Assembly (NCBI GenBank): GCA_021108315.1 | Contig: JAIORE010000094.1 | Location: forward strand, 1-58,888 | Source of the DNA: Candidatus Cloacimonadota bacterium | GTDB lineage: Bacteria > Cloacimonadota > Cloacimonadia > Cloacimonadales > TCS61 | Length of the DNA: 58,888 nt | Reading direction: 5' to 3' | In this document: positions 1 through 8,821 of the stretch, piece by piece | Numbering within the stretch: the first letter of the stretch is position 1 | Layout of the letters: every line of letters begins with the position of its first letter | Position numbers and translations under genes: made by a program | Notes under the pieces: model-generated | The model's database searches: none | What the model was told of the DNA's origin: nothing | Seen by the model: only the letters and a program-made list of their open reading frames with translations

Positions 1-1
1 C

Positions 2-76
2 TTTGAATTTGTTCACAACATGAAAAAGCGGGGAAAATCTTTATTAGGTTCTTTACTAGGCTTGCTATTAGGATAA
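2..76 (+). CDS. Possible 3' end of an upstream reading frame
   Basis: The frame starting at base 2 is open from the window edge and ends in TAA at 74-76. It reads as a basic and then Leu/Gly-rich tail (MKKRGKSLLGSLLGLLLG). It could be the C-terminus of a gene that begins outside the window, or chance. I do not recognise it. Confidence 0.2.
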   Translation, partial: FEFVHNMKKRGKSLLGSLLGLLLG

Positions 77-161
77 CAACTTGAAACACATTATGAGCCT
101 TAATTTTTAAAAATCACCCTTTATTGGGTACAAAAAAATATATTTAATAGTAGGAGAAATT

Positions 162-893
162 ATGAGTTTTATTTTTAATGACAACGCTGTTAGCAACGAT
201 TCGAATGGTTTACGTTCACAAAGATTATTGGCTGTTAAAAGCTTTATTCAAGCTTGGCAGGCAGATTTGCTTATACCCCAAACTACAGTAGATTGGGGTA
301 TCGCTGCTTATGATGCTTGGATTAAAGCTCTCGGAAGTTCAACTATTGAGATGGGAGAATCGGAAGATGTCTATAATAAGATGTTAGAAGCGGACAAAAC
401 CACTTTCAATTATTACCTCAAATGCAAAGGTTTGTTAAAAGACCTCTATGGAACAAGCTATAAAACCTTAAAAATTTACGGTATCAAAGGAGAATTTCCC
501 AAATCTAGAAAAGATAGGTTAAGAACTGTCCAAGATCTGCTGGACGCTAACAAGATCCTCACCAAAGATACTAATCCAAATGTACTACCGACAGAATTTA
601 TTGCAATATTAGAAGGTTACTTGAATCTCAGTAATAATGCTTTTTCCAAGTTTGTGCTCAAAGAAAAACCGGAAGCACTTGCAGCTGTTGATGTTCAAAA
701 TACTCTCAAGGTTGCAGATACCAAACAACTTCAAATCCTTTATTCTTGGACTCAGATGACTTGGTCTCCCTATGAACCTTTCCTAATCCAGCTTTGTTTT
801 GCTCCAGCAACTCCTAATACCGGTGGCGGACAACCAGATACCCCGGTGAACCTCTCTTGGCAATGGCAAAATTCACTTCTGACTTGGTCTTGA
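162..893 (+). CDS. Hypothetical protein with a C-terminal fibronectin type III domain, stopped by UGA
   Basis: I do not recognise the N-terminal 215 residues, which look mostly helical and have no signal peptide or membrane segment. The start is well supported by a taggag ribosome site just upstream. A Gly/Pro linker near residue 215 leads into the first strands of an FnIII domain (PVNLSW...LLTWS). There an in-frame UGA at 891-893 ends the 243-residue product. The same frame continues open for 71 more codons and completes the FnIII domain (next feature). The gene is therefore either a recent nonsense pseudogene, a recoded gene, or carries a base-calling error. UGA ends priA and mlaE normally in this window, so genome-wide reassignment is unlikely. 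The function is unknown; the FnIII tail suggests binding to a surface or another protein. Confidence 0.7.
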   Translation: MSFIFNDNAVSNDSNGLRSQRLLAVKSFIQAWQADLLIPQTTVDWGIAAYDAWIKALGSSTIEMGESEDVYNKMLEADKTTFNYYLKCKGLLKDLYGTSYKTLKIYGIKGEFPKSRKDRLRTVQDLLDANKILTKDTNPNVLPTEFIAILEGYLNLSNNAFSKFVLKEKPEALAAVDVQNTLKVADTKQLQILYSWTQMTWSPYEPFLIQLCFAPATPNTGGGQPDTPVNLSWQWQNSLLTWS

Positions 894-1109
894 GATATTT
901 GTGAGAATAGCACCGGCTACCAATTAGCAATTTCAGAAAATAGTGATGATTGGGATGAACTTAACTATGGAATCGAAACCTCACATACTTTTGAACCATC
1001 TACCGGTAAACGCTTTTATAAAGTACGGGCTCGTAATACCAATGGATTTTCTGAATGGAGCAAAATTCAGGAATTTGAACCATCGGGTGTACCGAGAGAT
1101 GATGTTTAG
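894..1109 (+). pseudogene. In-frame continuation of the FnIII domain beyond the UGA
   Basis: Read in the same frame as the gene at 162-893, this stretch gives 71 sense codons ending in TAG at 1107-1109. The residues have the hallmark FnIII pattern: a TGYQLAIS strand, then FYKVRARNTNGFSEWS near the end. Coding quality does not drop across the UGA. The intact ancestral product would have had 315 residues. I see no separate start codon with a ribosome site for an independent product. Confidence 0.65.
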
Positions 1110-1127
1110 AATATAGTTTGCAGAACT

Positions 1128-1153
1128 CGTTCCCAAGCCTCAGCTTGGGAACG
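1128..1153. repeat. Perfect palindromic dispersed-type repeat
   Basis: CGTTCCCAAGC, a 4-nt CTCA loop and GCTTGGGAACG form a perfect 11-bp stem 19 nt after the TAG of the FnIII frame. It is not followed by a T run, so it is not a typical terminator. Palindromes of this TTCCCAAGC type are widespread intergenic repeats in environmental bacterial genomes. Confidence 0.7.
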
Positions 1154-1253
1154 AACTGAAATGTTTTTATTGAGATGAAAAACATTGTTGTCACCCGGCC
1201 GATTTGGTGGGGTGATGACATCGGATGTATATAAACAAAAATGAGGAGAATGT

Positions 1254-1994
1254 GTGAAAGAATTAAAAAAAAGACCTATTGTAGTTCTAATATTTGTATT
1301 AATTCTTGGTTATGCTATACTAATTGGTTCAGGAAAGATTGCTTTATTAATTACGCAAGTTTTTCCAGAAATTTTCCAAGCTTCTTCTTATCTTAAAAGT
1401 ATAGTTACAAAGCTTCTTTTTTTTATATTTTCAGTTTCAACAATGTTGCTAATACCCAATATGCAGCTAAGGGACTTCGGATTTAGATTGCCTAAAAAAA
1501 TTAGTTATTTGAAACTTATTTGGCAGACTACTGCTTTAACTTTAGGCAGTTTCATCGTTTTTTATTTATTTTTTAACGTGTTATTGCGAAATATATTTGG
1601 TGATTCAAATGGAATGGGTTTTCCTAACGACAAAACTTTTTTACAAAGAATAGTTTCTGTATGGATTTGTTCAAGTATTTGTGAAGAGATTCTAAATAGA
1701 GGTTTGCTTCAATCATTGTTAAATACATTCAAAAAATATAAATTTTGCAAGTTAAGTTATTCTATTTGGATTTCTGGAATTATATTCGGACTTATGCATT
1801 TCTCTGTACTTAAAATTTGCAGCTCAATATTTTTTGTATTATTTATTGTTTTTGGTGCAACCGTTGTTGGTATTTTAGCTGCATACTATAGAGAAAAATC
1901 AGAAAGTCTTTATCCGGCAATTGCTGTACATATCTTGGCTAATATTTCCGGTTCACTGCCGATGTTGTTTTTTACAATATTATCCAAGTTTTAA
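1254..1994 (+). CDS. CPBP family intramembrane glutamic endopeptidase
   Basis: This is a membrane protease of the CPBP (CAAX protease and bacteriocin-processing, formerly Abi) family. It has 246 residues and about seven to eight hydrophobic segments. The catalytic motif EEILNR (EExxxR) lies near residue 144. It is followed by a GLMHFS motif carrying the second conserved histidine and by HILAN near the C-terminus, as the family expects. The start is GTG at 1254 behind a GAGGAGA ribosome site at 1243-1249. Repeats lie on both sides, so it is probably a single-gene unit. Substrates of bacterial CPBP proteases are mostly unknown; immunity to peptides and processing of membrane proteins are both possible here. 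Confidence 0.85.
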   Translation: MKELKKRPIVVLIFVLILGYAILIGSGKIALLITQVFPEIFQASSYLKSIVTKLLFFIFSVSTMLLIPNMQLRDFGFRLPKKISYLKLIWQTTALTLGSFIVFYLFFNVLLRNIFGDSNGMGFPNDKTFLQRIVSVWICSSICEEILNRGLLQSLLNTFKKYKFCKLSYSIWISGIIFGLMHFSVLKICSSIFFVLFIVFGATVVGILAAYYREKSESLYPAIAVHILANISGSLPMLFFTILSKF

Positions 1995-2004
1995 TTTTGA
2001 TCTT

Positions 2005-2049
2005 GTTCCTATGCTCTGCGTTGGAATGCAATCGATGACGCTCTGTGAC
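2005..2049. repeat. Degenerate palindromic dispersed repeat
   Basis: GTTCCTATGCTCTGCGTTGG and the following GACGCTCTGTGAC resemble a decayed copy of a double-palindrome repeat common in environmental genomes (GTTCCCACGC..GCGTGGGAATGC..GACGC). It lies between the CPBP gene and the dnaE promoter. The assignment is by memory of the pattern. Confidence 0.4.
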
Positions 2050-2139
2050 AAGTACCATTTATCGTTTGAACTTACATTCAAATTATTAACAACAATAATT
2101 CATCCAAACAATCCTCGATAAATATTTTTTGAATTGTTT

Positions 2140-2170
2140 TTGACATAATCCATTCTAAAAAAATTATAGT
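2140..2170 (+). promoter_or_regulatory. Candidate sigma-70-type promoter of dnaE
   Basis: A perfect TTGACA at 2140-2145 is followed 19 nt later by TATAGT at 2165-2170 (18 nt if TTATAG is used). dnaE starts at 2197, with a GGGG-type ribosome site before it. Confidence 0.5.
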
Positions 2171-2196
2171 ATAAATGATTTTTCACAGGGGAAAAA

Positions 2197-5100
2197 ATGG
2201 CTTTTGTACACCTTCATAACCACACCCAATATAGTCTTTTAGACGGAGCTTGTCGTGTAGATAAAATGATGCAATTGGCAAAAGAATACAATATGCCGGC
2301 TGTGGCAATGACGGATCACGGCAATATGTTTGGAGCAATAGATTTTTATAATACTGCCAAAAAATATGGGATAAAACCTATCATCGGAATAGAAACATAT
2401 ATTGTTGATGAAAGTATCTATGATGAAAAGAGTAAAAAAAATAAACGTTACCACTTAGTTCTATTAGCAAAAGACCTCAAAGGTTATCAAAATCTTATGA
2501 AACTATCTACGGTAGCCTTTAAGGACGGCTTTTACTATAAACCACGAATTGATAGAGATTTGCTTGCTAAATATTCGGAAGGACTCATCTGTCTCACCGC
2601 TTGTCTCAATGGAAAAATACCTTTCTTACTATTGAATAATGAAAAAGAGGAAGCCAAGAAAGAGGTAGAATTTTACAAATCTATTTTTAAAGACGATTTT
2701 TACCTTGAAATTCAGGATCACGGAATTGATGAAGAAAAATATGCTTTCCCGCAAGTTATTGAATTGGCGAAACAAACCAATATTCCCTTGGTTGTAACAA
2801 ACGATTGTCATTATCTCAAAAGTGAAGATTCCGAAGCACACGACATTTTGCTCTGTATCCAAACTGGAAAATCCTATTATGATACAAATAGGATGAAATA
2901 TAACACAAACCAGTTGTATTTCAAAACCGAAGAGGAGATGAGGAAATTATTTCCGGGACAGGAAGAAGCCTATTCAAATACTTTAAAAATAACGGATAAG
3001 ATCAATCTGGAGTTGAATTACAATGATTTTCTTTTTCCTAAAATACAAATTCCTGATAAATATAATGAGGATATGTTTGCCTACTTAAAAGAGAGTTGTT
3101 ATCTCGGTGCAAAAAAGAAATATCCGAAATTGACAGATGAGATTAAGGACAGAATAGAATTTGAACTAAGTGTTATCCATAAAATGGGTTATGATAGTTA
3201 TTTTTTGGTTGTAAAAGATTTTATTGATGCTGCTCGTGAAAAAGATATTCCGGTAGGACCCGGTCGTGGTTCGGCAGCCGGTAGTATTGTTGCTTATTTA
3301 CTTGATATCACTCAATTAGATCCCTTAAAATATGGTTTGTTGTTCGAAAGATTTTTAGATTTGGAACGCGTGGGAATGCCTGATATTGATATAGATTTCT
3401 GCGCTGAAGGACGTAGTGAAATTATTGATTATGTTGTTGAGAAGTATGGTAGAGAGAGTGTTACGCAGATTATTACCTTTGGAACTTTAGCTGCAAAATC
3501 TGTTATTAAAGATATAGCCCGAGTTATGGACGTAGCTCCAGTCGAAGCAAACAATATCACAAAGAAAATGCCTACAGGTCCCAAAGTTACCCTACAATCT
3601 GCTCTGAAGGATTCCAAAGAATTCAGTGATTATATGAATAGCAACGATCTCTATAAAACTATTTTGAAACACGCTTTGGTTTTGGAAGGCTTGGTTCGTC
3701 ATACCGGAGTTCATGCTGCCGGTGTTGTTATTGGTCCCGGTGATTTAAGTGATTATGTTCCACTCGCCATAAACAAACAAAAAGGTGATGATTCAGTTGT
3801 TTTGGTGCAGTATGAAGGAAAATGGTTGGATGATCTCAAACTTCTGAAAATGGATTTTCTCGGATTAAAAACCCTCACTCTCATCAAAAAAACGACTGAC
3901 TTAGTTAAACAATCTCAAAATATTGATGTTGATACGGATAATCTTCCTTTGGATGATGAGAAAAGTTATAAATTACTTTCAGATGGTGAAACTGACGGGG
4001 TTTTTCAGTTTGAATCTATTGGTATGAAACGATATTTAATGCAGCTCAAACCCAATGTTTTTGAAGATTTGATTGCGATGGTTGCTCTTTATCGCCCTGG
4101 TCCTATGCAATTTATAGATACTTTTATCAAAAGAAAACACGGTTCGGAAGTTGTTTCTTATCTTCACCCTTTGATGGAAAGTACTCTCAAAGAAACTTAT
4201 GGTGTAACTGTTTATCAAGAACAGGTTATGCAGATTTCCAAAGATATGGCAGGATTTACCAGTGCCCAAGCAGGAACTTTGCGTAAAGCCATAAGCAAGA
4301 AAAAGAAAAAAATGATGGAAGAGATTTATATTAAATTCAAAAAAGGAGCAATAGATAACGGTGTTAGTAATTCAATAATTGAAGAAATTTGGATAAATTG
4401 GCAGGAGTTTGCAAATTATGCTTTCAATAAAAGTCATGCTGCTTGTTATGCTTATATTGCATATCAAACTGCTTATCTAAAATCACACTATCCTGTTGAA
4501 TTTATGGCTGCTCTTCTCTCCTTGGAAAATGATCCGGCAAAAATCCCCTTTTTTATAGAAACTTGTAAAAATATGGGAATTGATGTTTTACCACCGAATA
4601 TTAACTTAAGTAAAAACGAATTTTCTGTTAATCAAAATAAGATACTTTTTGGTTTAAAAGCTATCAAAAATGTTGGTACGGCAGCTATCGGTTCAATCAT
4701 AGAAACCCGAGAAAAAGATGGTGATTTCAAAACTATTTTCGATTTTGCTACTCGTGTTGATTCTATGAGCGTCAACAAAGCCGTTTTTGAAGCTACAAAC
4801 GGAGCCGGAGCAATGGATTGTCTCGAAGGAAATCGTGCTCAAAGATTTGAAGCAATTGAAAAAGCGATAGCACATGCAGCTTCTATTCAGCAGGATAAAA
4901 AGAGAGGACAATTAACTTTTTTAGAAATGTTTAGCCAAAATGATGATACTCAAAATCTGGATCCAACTTTAACTGATATTTCAGATTGGGATGATCAAAG
5001 GAAAATGCAAGATGAAAAGTTATATTTAGGATTTAGAATTTCCGGGCATCCTTTGGATCGTTATGCAAAACAACTAAGATTTTTTTCCAATTTAAACTCA

Positions 5101-5655
5101 GACCTAAGCCATATAGATAGTAACAGTTTGCCGAAACAAATTAATATTGCCGGGATAGTTGAGAAAATTGTGAAGAAAACCACAAAAAAAGGAAAGCCAT
5201 TTGCTTTTATCGAATTGGAAGATCAATTTGGTCACTTTGAATTGAGTTTATGGAAAGAGGATTATGGAAAATTTCTCCCAATGCTTGAAGAAGGAAAAGA
5301 GGTATTTATTATAGGTAAAAAGAATACTTTCAACAATGGAAATGATAATTTGCTCCGTTTAAATCCTTATAATATCTATCCATTAGAAGAGATGAAAAAT
5401 GTGTTTAAAGGGAAAATTACCTTGCATATGAAAGAATCTGAAATTGATGAAAATGTTGCTAAGAATTTAAGGGAACTTTTTCAAAAGAATCGTGGGAATT
5501 TCAATGTGAATCTTGTTCTGGAATCTAAAAAATCAAATTTGTTCAATGTTGCCCTAAAGGGGTATTCAATTTATCCCAATGAAGAAATTATCAAAACATG
5601 TGAAAATTATTTTTCCAGTAAAGTATTGATAAATATGGATGTTTCAAAATATTAA
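2197..5655 (+). CDS. dnaE: DNA polymerase III alpha subunit
   Basis: This is the replicative polymerase catalytic subunit, with 1152 residues, the normal length for DnaE1. The N-terminal PHP domain carries HLHNH at residues 5-9 and a TDHGNM motif. The polymerase active site shows GPGRGSAAGS near residue 352 and PDIDIDF at 395-401, which supplies the catalytic aspartates. Helix-hairpin-helix elements follow, and an OB-fold is visible at about 985-1060 (QINIAGIVEKIVKKTTKKGK region). The ATG start follows a CAGGGG site. It has its own likely promoter and is followed by an unrelated gene, so it is probably transcribed alone. Nothing essential appears to be missing. Confidence 0.97.
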   Translation: MAFVHLHNHTQYSLLDGACRVDKMMQLAKEYNMPAVAMTDHGNMFGAIDFYNTAKKYGIKPIIGIETYIVDESIYDEKSKKNKRYHLVLLAKDLKGYQNLMKLSTVAFKDGFYYKPRIDRDLLAKYSEGLICLTACLNGKIPFLLLNNEKEEAKKEVEFYKSIFKDDFYLEIQDHGIDEEKYAFPQVIELAKQTNIPLVVTNDCHYLKSEDSEAHDILLCIQTGKSYYDTNRMKYNTNQLYFKTEEEMRKLFPGQEEAYSNTLKITDKINLELNYNDFLFPKIQIPDKYNEDMFAYLKESCYLGAKKKYPKLTDEIKDRIEFELSVIHKMGYDSYFLVVKDFIDAAREKDIPVGPGRGSAAGSIVAYLLDITQLDPLKYGLLFERFLDLERVGMPDIDIDFCAEGRSEIIDYVVEKYGRESVTQIITFGTLAAKSVIKDIARVMDVAPVEANNITKKMPTGPKVTLQSALKDSKEFSDYMNSNDLYKTILKHALVLEGLVRHTGVHAAGVVIGPGDLSDYVPLAINKQKGDDSVVLVQYEGKWLDDLKLLKMDFLGLKTLTLIKKTTDLVKQSQNIDVDTDNLPLDDEKSYKLLSDGETDGVFQFESIGMKRYLMQLKPNVFEDLIAMVALYRPGPMQFIDTFIKRKHGSEVVSYLHPLMESTLKETYGVTVYQEQVMQISKDMAGFTSAQAGTLRKAISKKKKKMMEEIYIKFKKGAIDNGVSNSIIEEIWINWQEFANYAFNKSHAACYAYIAYQTAYLKSHYPVEFMAALLSLENDPAKIPFFIETCKNMGIDVLPPNINLSKNEFSVNQNKILFGLKAIKNVGTAAIGSIIETREKDGDFKTIFDFATRVDSMSVNKAVFEATNGAGAMDCLEGNRAQRFEAIEKAIAHAASIQQDKKRGQLTFLEMFSQNDDTQNLDPTLTDISDWDDQRKMQDEKLYLGFRISGHPLDRYAKQLRFFSNLNSDLSHIDSNSLPKQINIAGIVEKIVKKTTKKGKPFAFIELEDQFGHFELSLWKEDYGKFLPMLEEGKEVFIIGKKNTFNNGNDNLLRLNPYNIYPLEEMKNVFKGKITLHMKESEIDENVAKNLRELFQKNRGNFNVNLVLESKKSNLFNVALKGYSIYPNEEIIKTCENYFSSKVLINMDVSKY

Positions 5656-5724
5656 ATCTCACACAAAACCAGACTCGGGATTTTTATAAATAACTATACA
5701 AAATGAAATAATGGAGTAAAAAAA

Positions 5725-7095
5725 ATGAAAAAAATATTGTTTATCATAGGTATAATCTTTTATAGTACAATTTTTGCTAACCCAAAAGAATTAAATGTTA
5801 TTGTAAATGTTAATAGGTTTTTAGATGAAAATCAAAACACAATTTTTAACATTGATTATGAAATCCCTTATAAAAGTGTGAAATTTATTAAGTCGGATTA
5901 CGGTTTTGGTGGAGAAGTAGAAGTAGTTCTCAATTTGATTAAAAATGATAAATCACATACAAAACAATTCTCAAATAATATTATTTTATCAGATCAGATT
6001 AAGACAGTTTCCGATGAAACTTTCAAGGATAGAATTTCATTAACTCTAAAAAAATCTGGATTAAAAGTAGAAATTAGTTTCATAGATATTTTAAACGGAA
6101 ATATGAAAATGTGGGATTATGAATTTATTGTTTTGGAAAAATCAGTAATAATTAGTGATTTGGAATTTTCATCTATAGTAACCATTGATACTACTTTATA
6201 TCTTCAGAAATTTCATCGGGAAAACAAACTGTATCATATAAATAATAGTCACATTTATACACAAGGATTACAAACTGAACTCCACATATATTATGAACTA
6301 TATAATTTTAACGAAAATTCTGAAAGTACATTTATAGAATCAATTATAATATCAAAGAATGGTTCGAGTGAAAAAGAAATTTCTGTTGATATAGCAATAC
6401 AAAAAAATGTAACTCCAATACACCGTAAAGTTGATATTTCTGATTTATCTCAAGGCTTATATGAGATAATCTTGAAAATAGACAATAGAAATGATATTCA
6501 AACTAAAACCGAAGTTTTCTCAATAAAAAAAAATATTGCAGCAATTGGGACAAGATTTTTTATTGATATGGAAAAGGAACTCAAATTTGTTAAGTATTTT
6601 CTAAATTCTACTGAAAAGAAAAAATTATTATCCTTAAGAAAGGAGATTCGATCTGAATATATCGGTCGTTACTGGAAATCAAAAGATCCTAATCCAATAA
6701 CTGCAGAAAATGAATTGGCAACCTTAATTCGTTCTAGAATACAATATGCAAATGAAAAATTTTCGTATCAAAAAAAAGAGGGTTGGGAAACAGATAGAGG
6801 ACGGCTATATCTCAGATATGGAGAACCTGACGAAATTATGAAACTTAACACAAACATGTATCAAACCGATATTCTAAATGAAAGTGAAACAAAGGTTTTT
6901 ACAGCTTATGGCTCGAAAGATTTTCAAATATGGAAATATAGAACTTCACACTATGAAACCTATATTCTTTTAGATCAATATAATAACAGAAATTTTAAAC
7001 TAATTTATTCCGGAAATGATGACACAGAGAAAACTCAATCAAATTGGAAACATTATCTCGGTGGAGATAACTTTGATATGGATCTTTTGAATTAA
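5725..7095 (+). CDS. Exported GWxTD domain-containing protein
   Basis: The 456-residue protein has a signal peptide at residues 1-18 (MKKILFIIGIIFYSTIFA). The defining motif GWETD is at residues 353-357, followed by RLYLRYGEPDEI, the conserved block of the GWxTD family. The rest is beta-rich with no recognised enzymatic residues. GWxTD proteins occur in Bacteroidetes/Chlorobi, Acidobacteria and related candidate phyla, and their function is unknown. It likely acts in the periplasm or cell envelope. A GGAG ribosome site precedes the ATG. A MITE-like element begins 25 bp after the stop. Confidence 0.85.
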   Translation: MKKILFIIGIIFYSTIFANPKELNVIVNVNRFLDENQNTIFNIDYEIPYKSVKFIKSDYGFGGEVEVVLNLIKNDKSHTKQFSNNIILSDQIKTVSDETFKDRISLTLKKSGLKVEISFIDILNGNMKMWDYEFIVLEKSVIISDLEFSSIVTIDTTLYLQKFHRENKLYHINNSHIYTQGLQTELHIYYELYNFNENSESTFIESIIISKNGSSEKEISVDIAIQKNVTPIHRKVDISDLSQGLYEIILKIDNRNDIQTKTEVFSIKKNIAAIGTRFFIDMEKELKFVKYFLNSTEKKKLLSLRKEIRSEYIGRYWKSKDPNPITAENELATLIRSRIQYANEKFSYQKKEGWETDRGRLYLRYGEPDEIMKLNTNMYQTDILNESETKVFTAYGSKDFQIWKYRTSHYETYILLDQYNNRNFKLIYSGNDDTEKTQSNWKHYLGGDNFDMDLLN

Positions 7096-7120
7096 GATGC
7101 TTTAGTCTTTTTAAGTATTT

Positions 7121-7297
7121 AGTATCTGAACGAAAAAGAAGATTTTAAAAGTAAAGATGAAATCTCGAGTCGAGTTTTGAGTAATAATAAATAATCTATT
7201 TAATCAAATTATATATTACTTAGAGATTTATTGAAATTAATTTTGTATCAAAACTCGACTCGGGATTTCAAGAATTAGGAGTTTTCGTGCAGATACT
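7121..7297. mobile_element. MITE-like element, copy 1
   Basis: The 177-bp non-coding element is bounded by AGTATCTGAACGAAAA at 7121-7136 and TTTTCGTGCAGATACT at 7282-7297, inverted repeats that match at 15 of 16 positions. Inside, a second 21-bp inverted repeat (7159-7179 and 7249-7269, core CGAGTCGAGTTTTG) has one mismatch. Direct repeats ATTT flank it exactly (7117-7120 and 7298-7301) and look like a target duplication. It ends 2 bp before the yraN stop codon and may act as its transcription terminator. The same outer arm recurs at 22075. It encodes no transposase. Confidence 0.65.
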
Positions 7298-7299
7298 AT

Positions 7300-7677
7300 T
7301 TAGCAAAATGCATCCTTTAAATGTTTTAGATCAAATTCTTTAGAATGATAATCAAATAGTAGTATAATTACATCAAACCTTGTATAATATGATGAATAGT
7401 GATCGTAGTTTGAAAGAAAAATATCTGCTGTATTTTTTATCTTTTTTTGTTTACTTCTAGTTACAGAATTTAATGCTTGATCAAAGCTTATGTTTTTTTT
7501 ATTTCTAGTTTTAACTTCAATAAAACTTAATATTTTGTCTTTACTCGCAATAATATCAATTTCTCCATAGGCTGAAAAATAATTTTTTGATATAATTTCG
7601 TATCCTACTGAAATTAAATAGGAAGCAGCTTGTGATTCTCCATTTTTAGCTAATTTTCTTCTTTCTTCTTTATTCAT
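7300..7677 (-). CDS. YraN / UPF0102 family nuclease-fold protein
   Basis: The 125-residue size is typical of YraN proteins. The nuclease-fold core is visible as GEIDIIA about a third of the way in and IEVKTR about 15 residues later, the conserved D/ExK arrangement of Holliday-junction-resolvase-like proteins. The N-terminus (GESQAASYLISVGYEIISKNY) also fits. The biological role is not established, though a link to DNA processing has been suggested. It is transcribed divergently from the gene at 7761. Its 3' end abuts MITE copy 1. Confidence 0.9.
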   Translation of the reverse strand: MNKEERRKLAKNGESQAASYLISVGYEIISKNYFSAYGEIDIIASKDKILSFIEVKTRNKKNISFDQALNSVTRSKQKKIKNTADIFLSNYDHYSSYYTRFDVIILLFDYHSKEFDLKHLKDAFC

Positions 7678-7692
7678 ACGATAAAAAAAAGC

Positions 7693-7722
7693 TTGACTGA
7701 TATTATGTCAAACAGATAAAAG
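7693..7722 (+). promoter_or_regulatory. Candidate promoter in the divergent yraN / barrel-protein spacer
   Basis: TTGACT at 7693-7698 and TAAAAG at 7717-7722 are 18 nt apart and point toward the gene at 7761. The interrupted palindrome TTGAC..GTCAA covers the same bases, so a minus-strand promoter for yraN may overlap. This would be the promoter of the 7761-19576 gene set. Confidence 0.3.
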
Positions 7723-7760
7723 TCAAAGGAAGTAATTTTTAATAATAATGGAGGTGTGTT

Positions 7761-8804
7761 ATGAATAGATTTATTTTGATTGTTCTATTTCTCAGTTTGT
7801 TTGGGATTTTATTTTCGATACCTTATGGTGTTTTGGGAAATATCAATATGCCTGATGCATATGTTTTGCCAAGTAAGATGATAGAAGTATCCTTAACTAA
7901 TTATTTCGTAGTAAACGGAACCAATTTCAGTGATATGGCTACAGATGCTGAAAGTCAAATCTCAGAATTAACCGGAGGTGCTGAAAATTATAATTTAGCA
8001 TTTTCAGCAAGTGTAGGTTTGTTTAATCGTTTAGAATTAGGTCTCGTTGCTACAAATTACGACATCATCTATGGTAATGTAAAACTAAAACTATATTCTG
8101 AATCAGAAAAATTTCCGGCAATATCTGTTGGAATGGAAAACCTTTTTTCAAAAGTTGCTAATTCTGATTCGGCTATTATTGTAAATAAAGACTATAATTT
8201 TACAGATCCTGAAGATTATATAAAAAATTCACCTTACATTGCTATGAGTAAATCAACTTTACTATTAACCGAAGTTCCATACTTTGAGCACTTAGAAACA
8301 ACTTTCCACTTTGGCATTGGAGCTCGTCGTTTTCAGGGTCAAAGAAGCAAAACGAAAAACTTGCATGGTGCATTTGGTGGAATTGATCTAAAACCTTCAA
8401 AATACATCAGTATTAATGGTGAAATAGATAGTCAAAACTTAAATTTAGGAATGAACTTTTTCTATAAAAATTTTACAGTGAGAACTTGTGTATATCGTCT
8501 TGAAGACTTTTTCAAAGAAAAAGATAATGCGTATTATGGTAATAAATTTGCTCTCGGTATCAAATATACTTTGGATAAATATTCAGAAGTAAAAGCTGCT
8601 GATAAAGATCGTTCATCTTATCAACCAACTGCTTCTCCTCGAGTAAAACAACGTAAAAAAATTGCAGCTGATTTTTCAGAAGTTCAAGATGCAGGTGGAG
8701 TGCAAGAGGCTAATCCATTATTAGAAGAACTTCGTTTGATTCGTGAGCGTCGTAAACAAGCAGAAAAAGAATTGGAAGAAATCAGAAAACTGTTAAAAGA
8801 ATAA
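7761..8804 (+). CDS. Probable outer-membrane beta-barrel protein with a C-terminal coiled coil
   Basis: The 347-residue protein begins with a signal peptide (MNRFILIVLFLSLFGILFS). The mature part has alternating amphipathic strands rich in Tyr, Phe and Gly and opens with IPYGVLGNINMPDAYVLPS, which recalls YjbH-type barrels. Residues from about 310 to the end form a charged helix (ELRLIRERRKQAEKELEEIR) that could make a coiled coil. The gene has a GGAGG ribosome site and starts a run of co-oriented, closely spaced genes leading to a Tol/Exb motor. I infer that it is the outer-membrane part of that assembly. It could also be a stand-alone porin-like protein. Confidence 0.55.
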   Translation: MNRFILIVLFLSLFGILFSIPYGVLGNINMPDAYVLPSKMIEVSLTNYFVVNGTNFSDMATDAESQISELTGGAENYNLAFSASVGLFNRLELGLVATNYDIIYGNVKLKLYSESEKFPAISVGMENLFSKVANSDSAIIVNKDYNFTDPEDYIKNSPYIAMSKSTLLLTEVPYFEHLETTFHFGIGARRFQGQRSKTKNLHGAFGGIDLKPSKYISINGEIDSQNLNLGMNFFYKNFTVRTCVYRLEDFFKEKDNAYYGNKFALGIKYTLDKYSEVKAADKDRSSYQPTASPRVKQRKKIAADFSEVQDAGGVQEANPLLEELRLIRERRKQAEKELEEIRKLLKE

Positions 8805-8821
8805 AATCTAAAGAAGTTATT

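Noticed and set aside
891..919. Selenocysteine insertion at the UGA, with a hairpin downstream
   Set aside because: The only hairpin is a 4-bp stem (TAGC-ACCG-GCTA) with no bulge or GU-type loop, and FnIII domains do not use selenocysteine.
1921..2121. 66-codon frame overlapping the CPBP protease end
   Set aside because: It is a shadow of the protease and a degenerate repeat, with no ribosome site.
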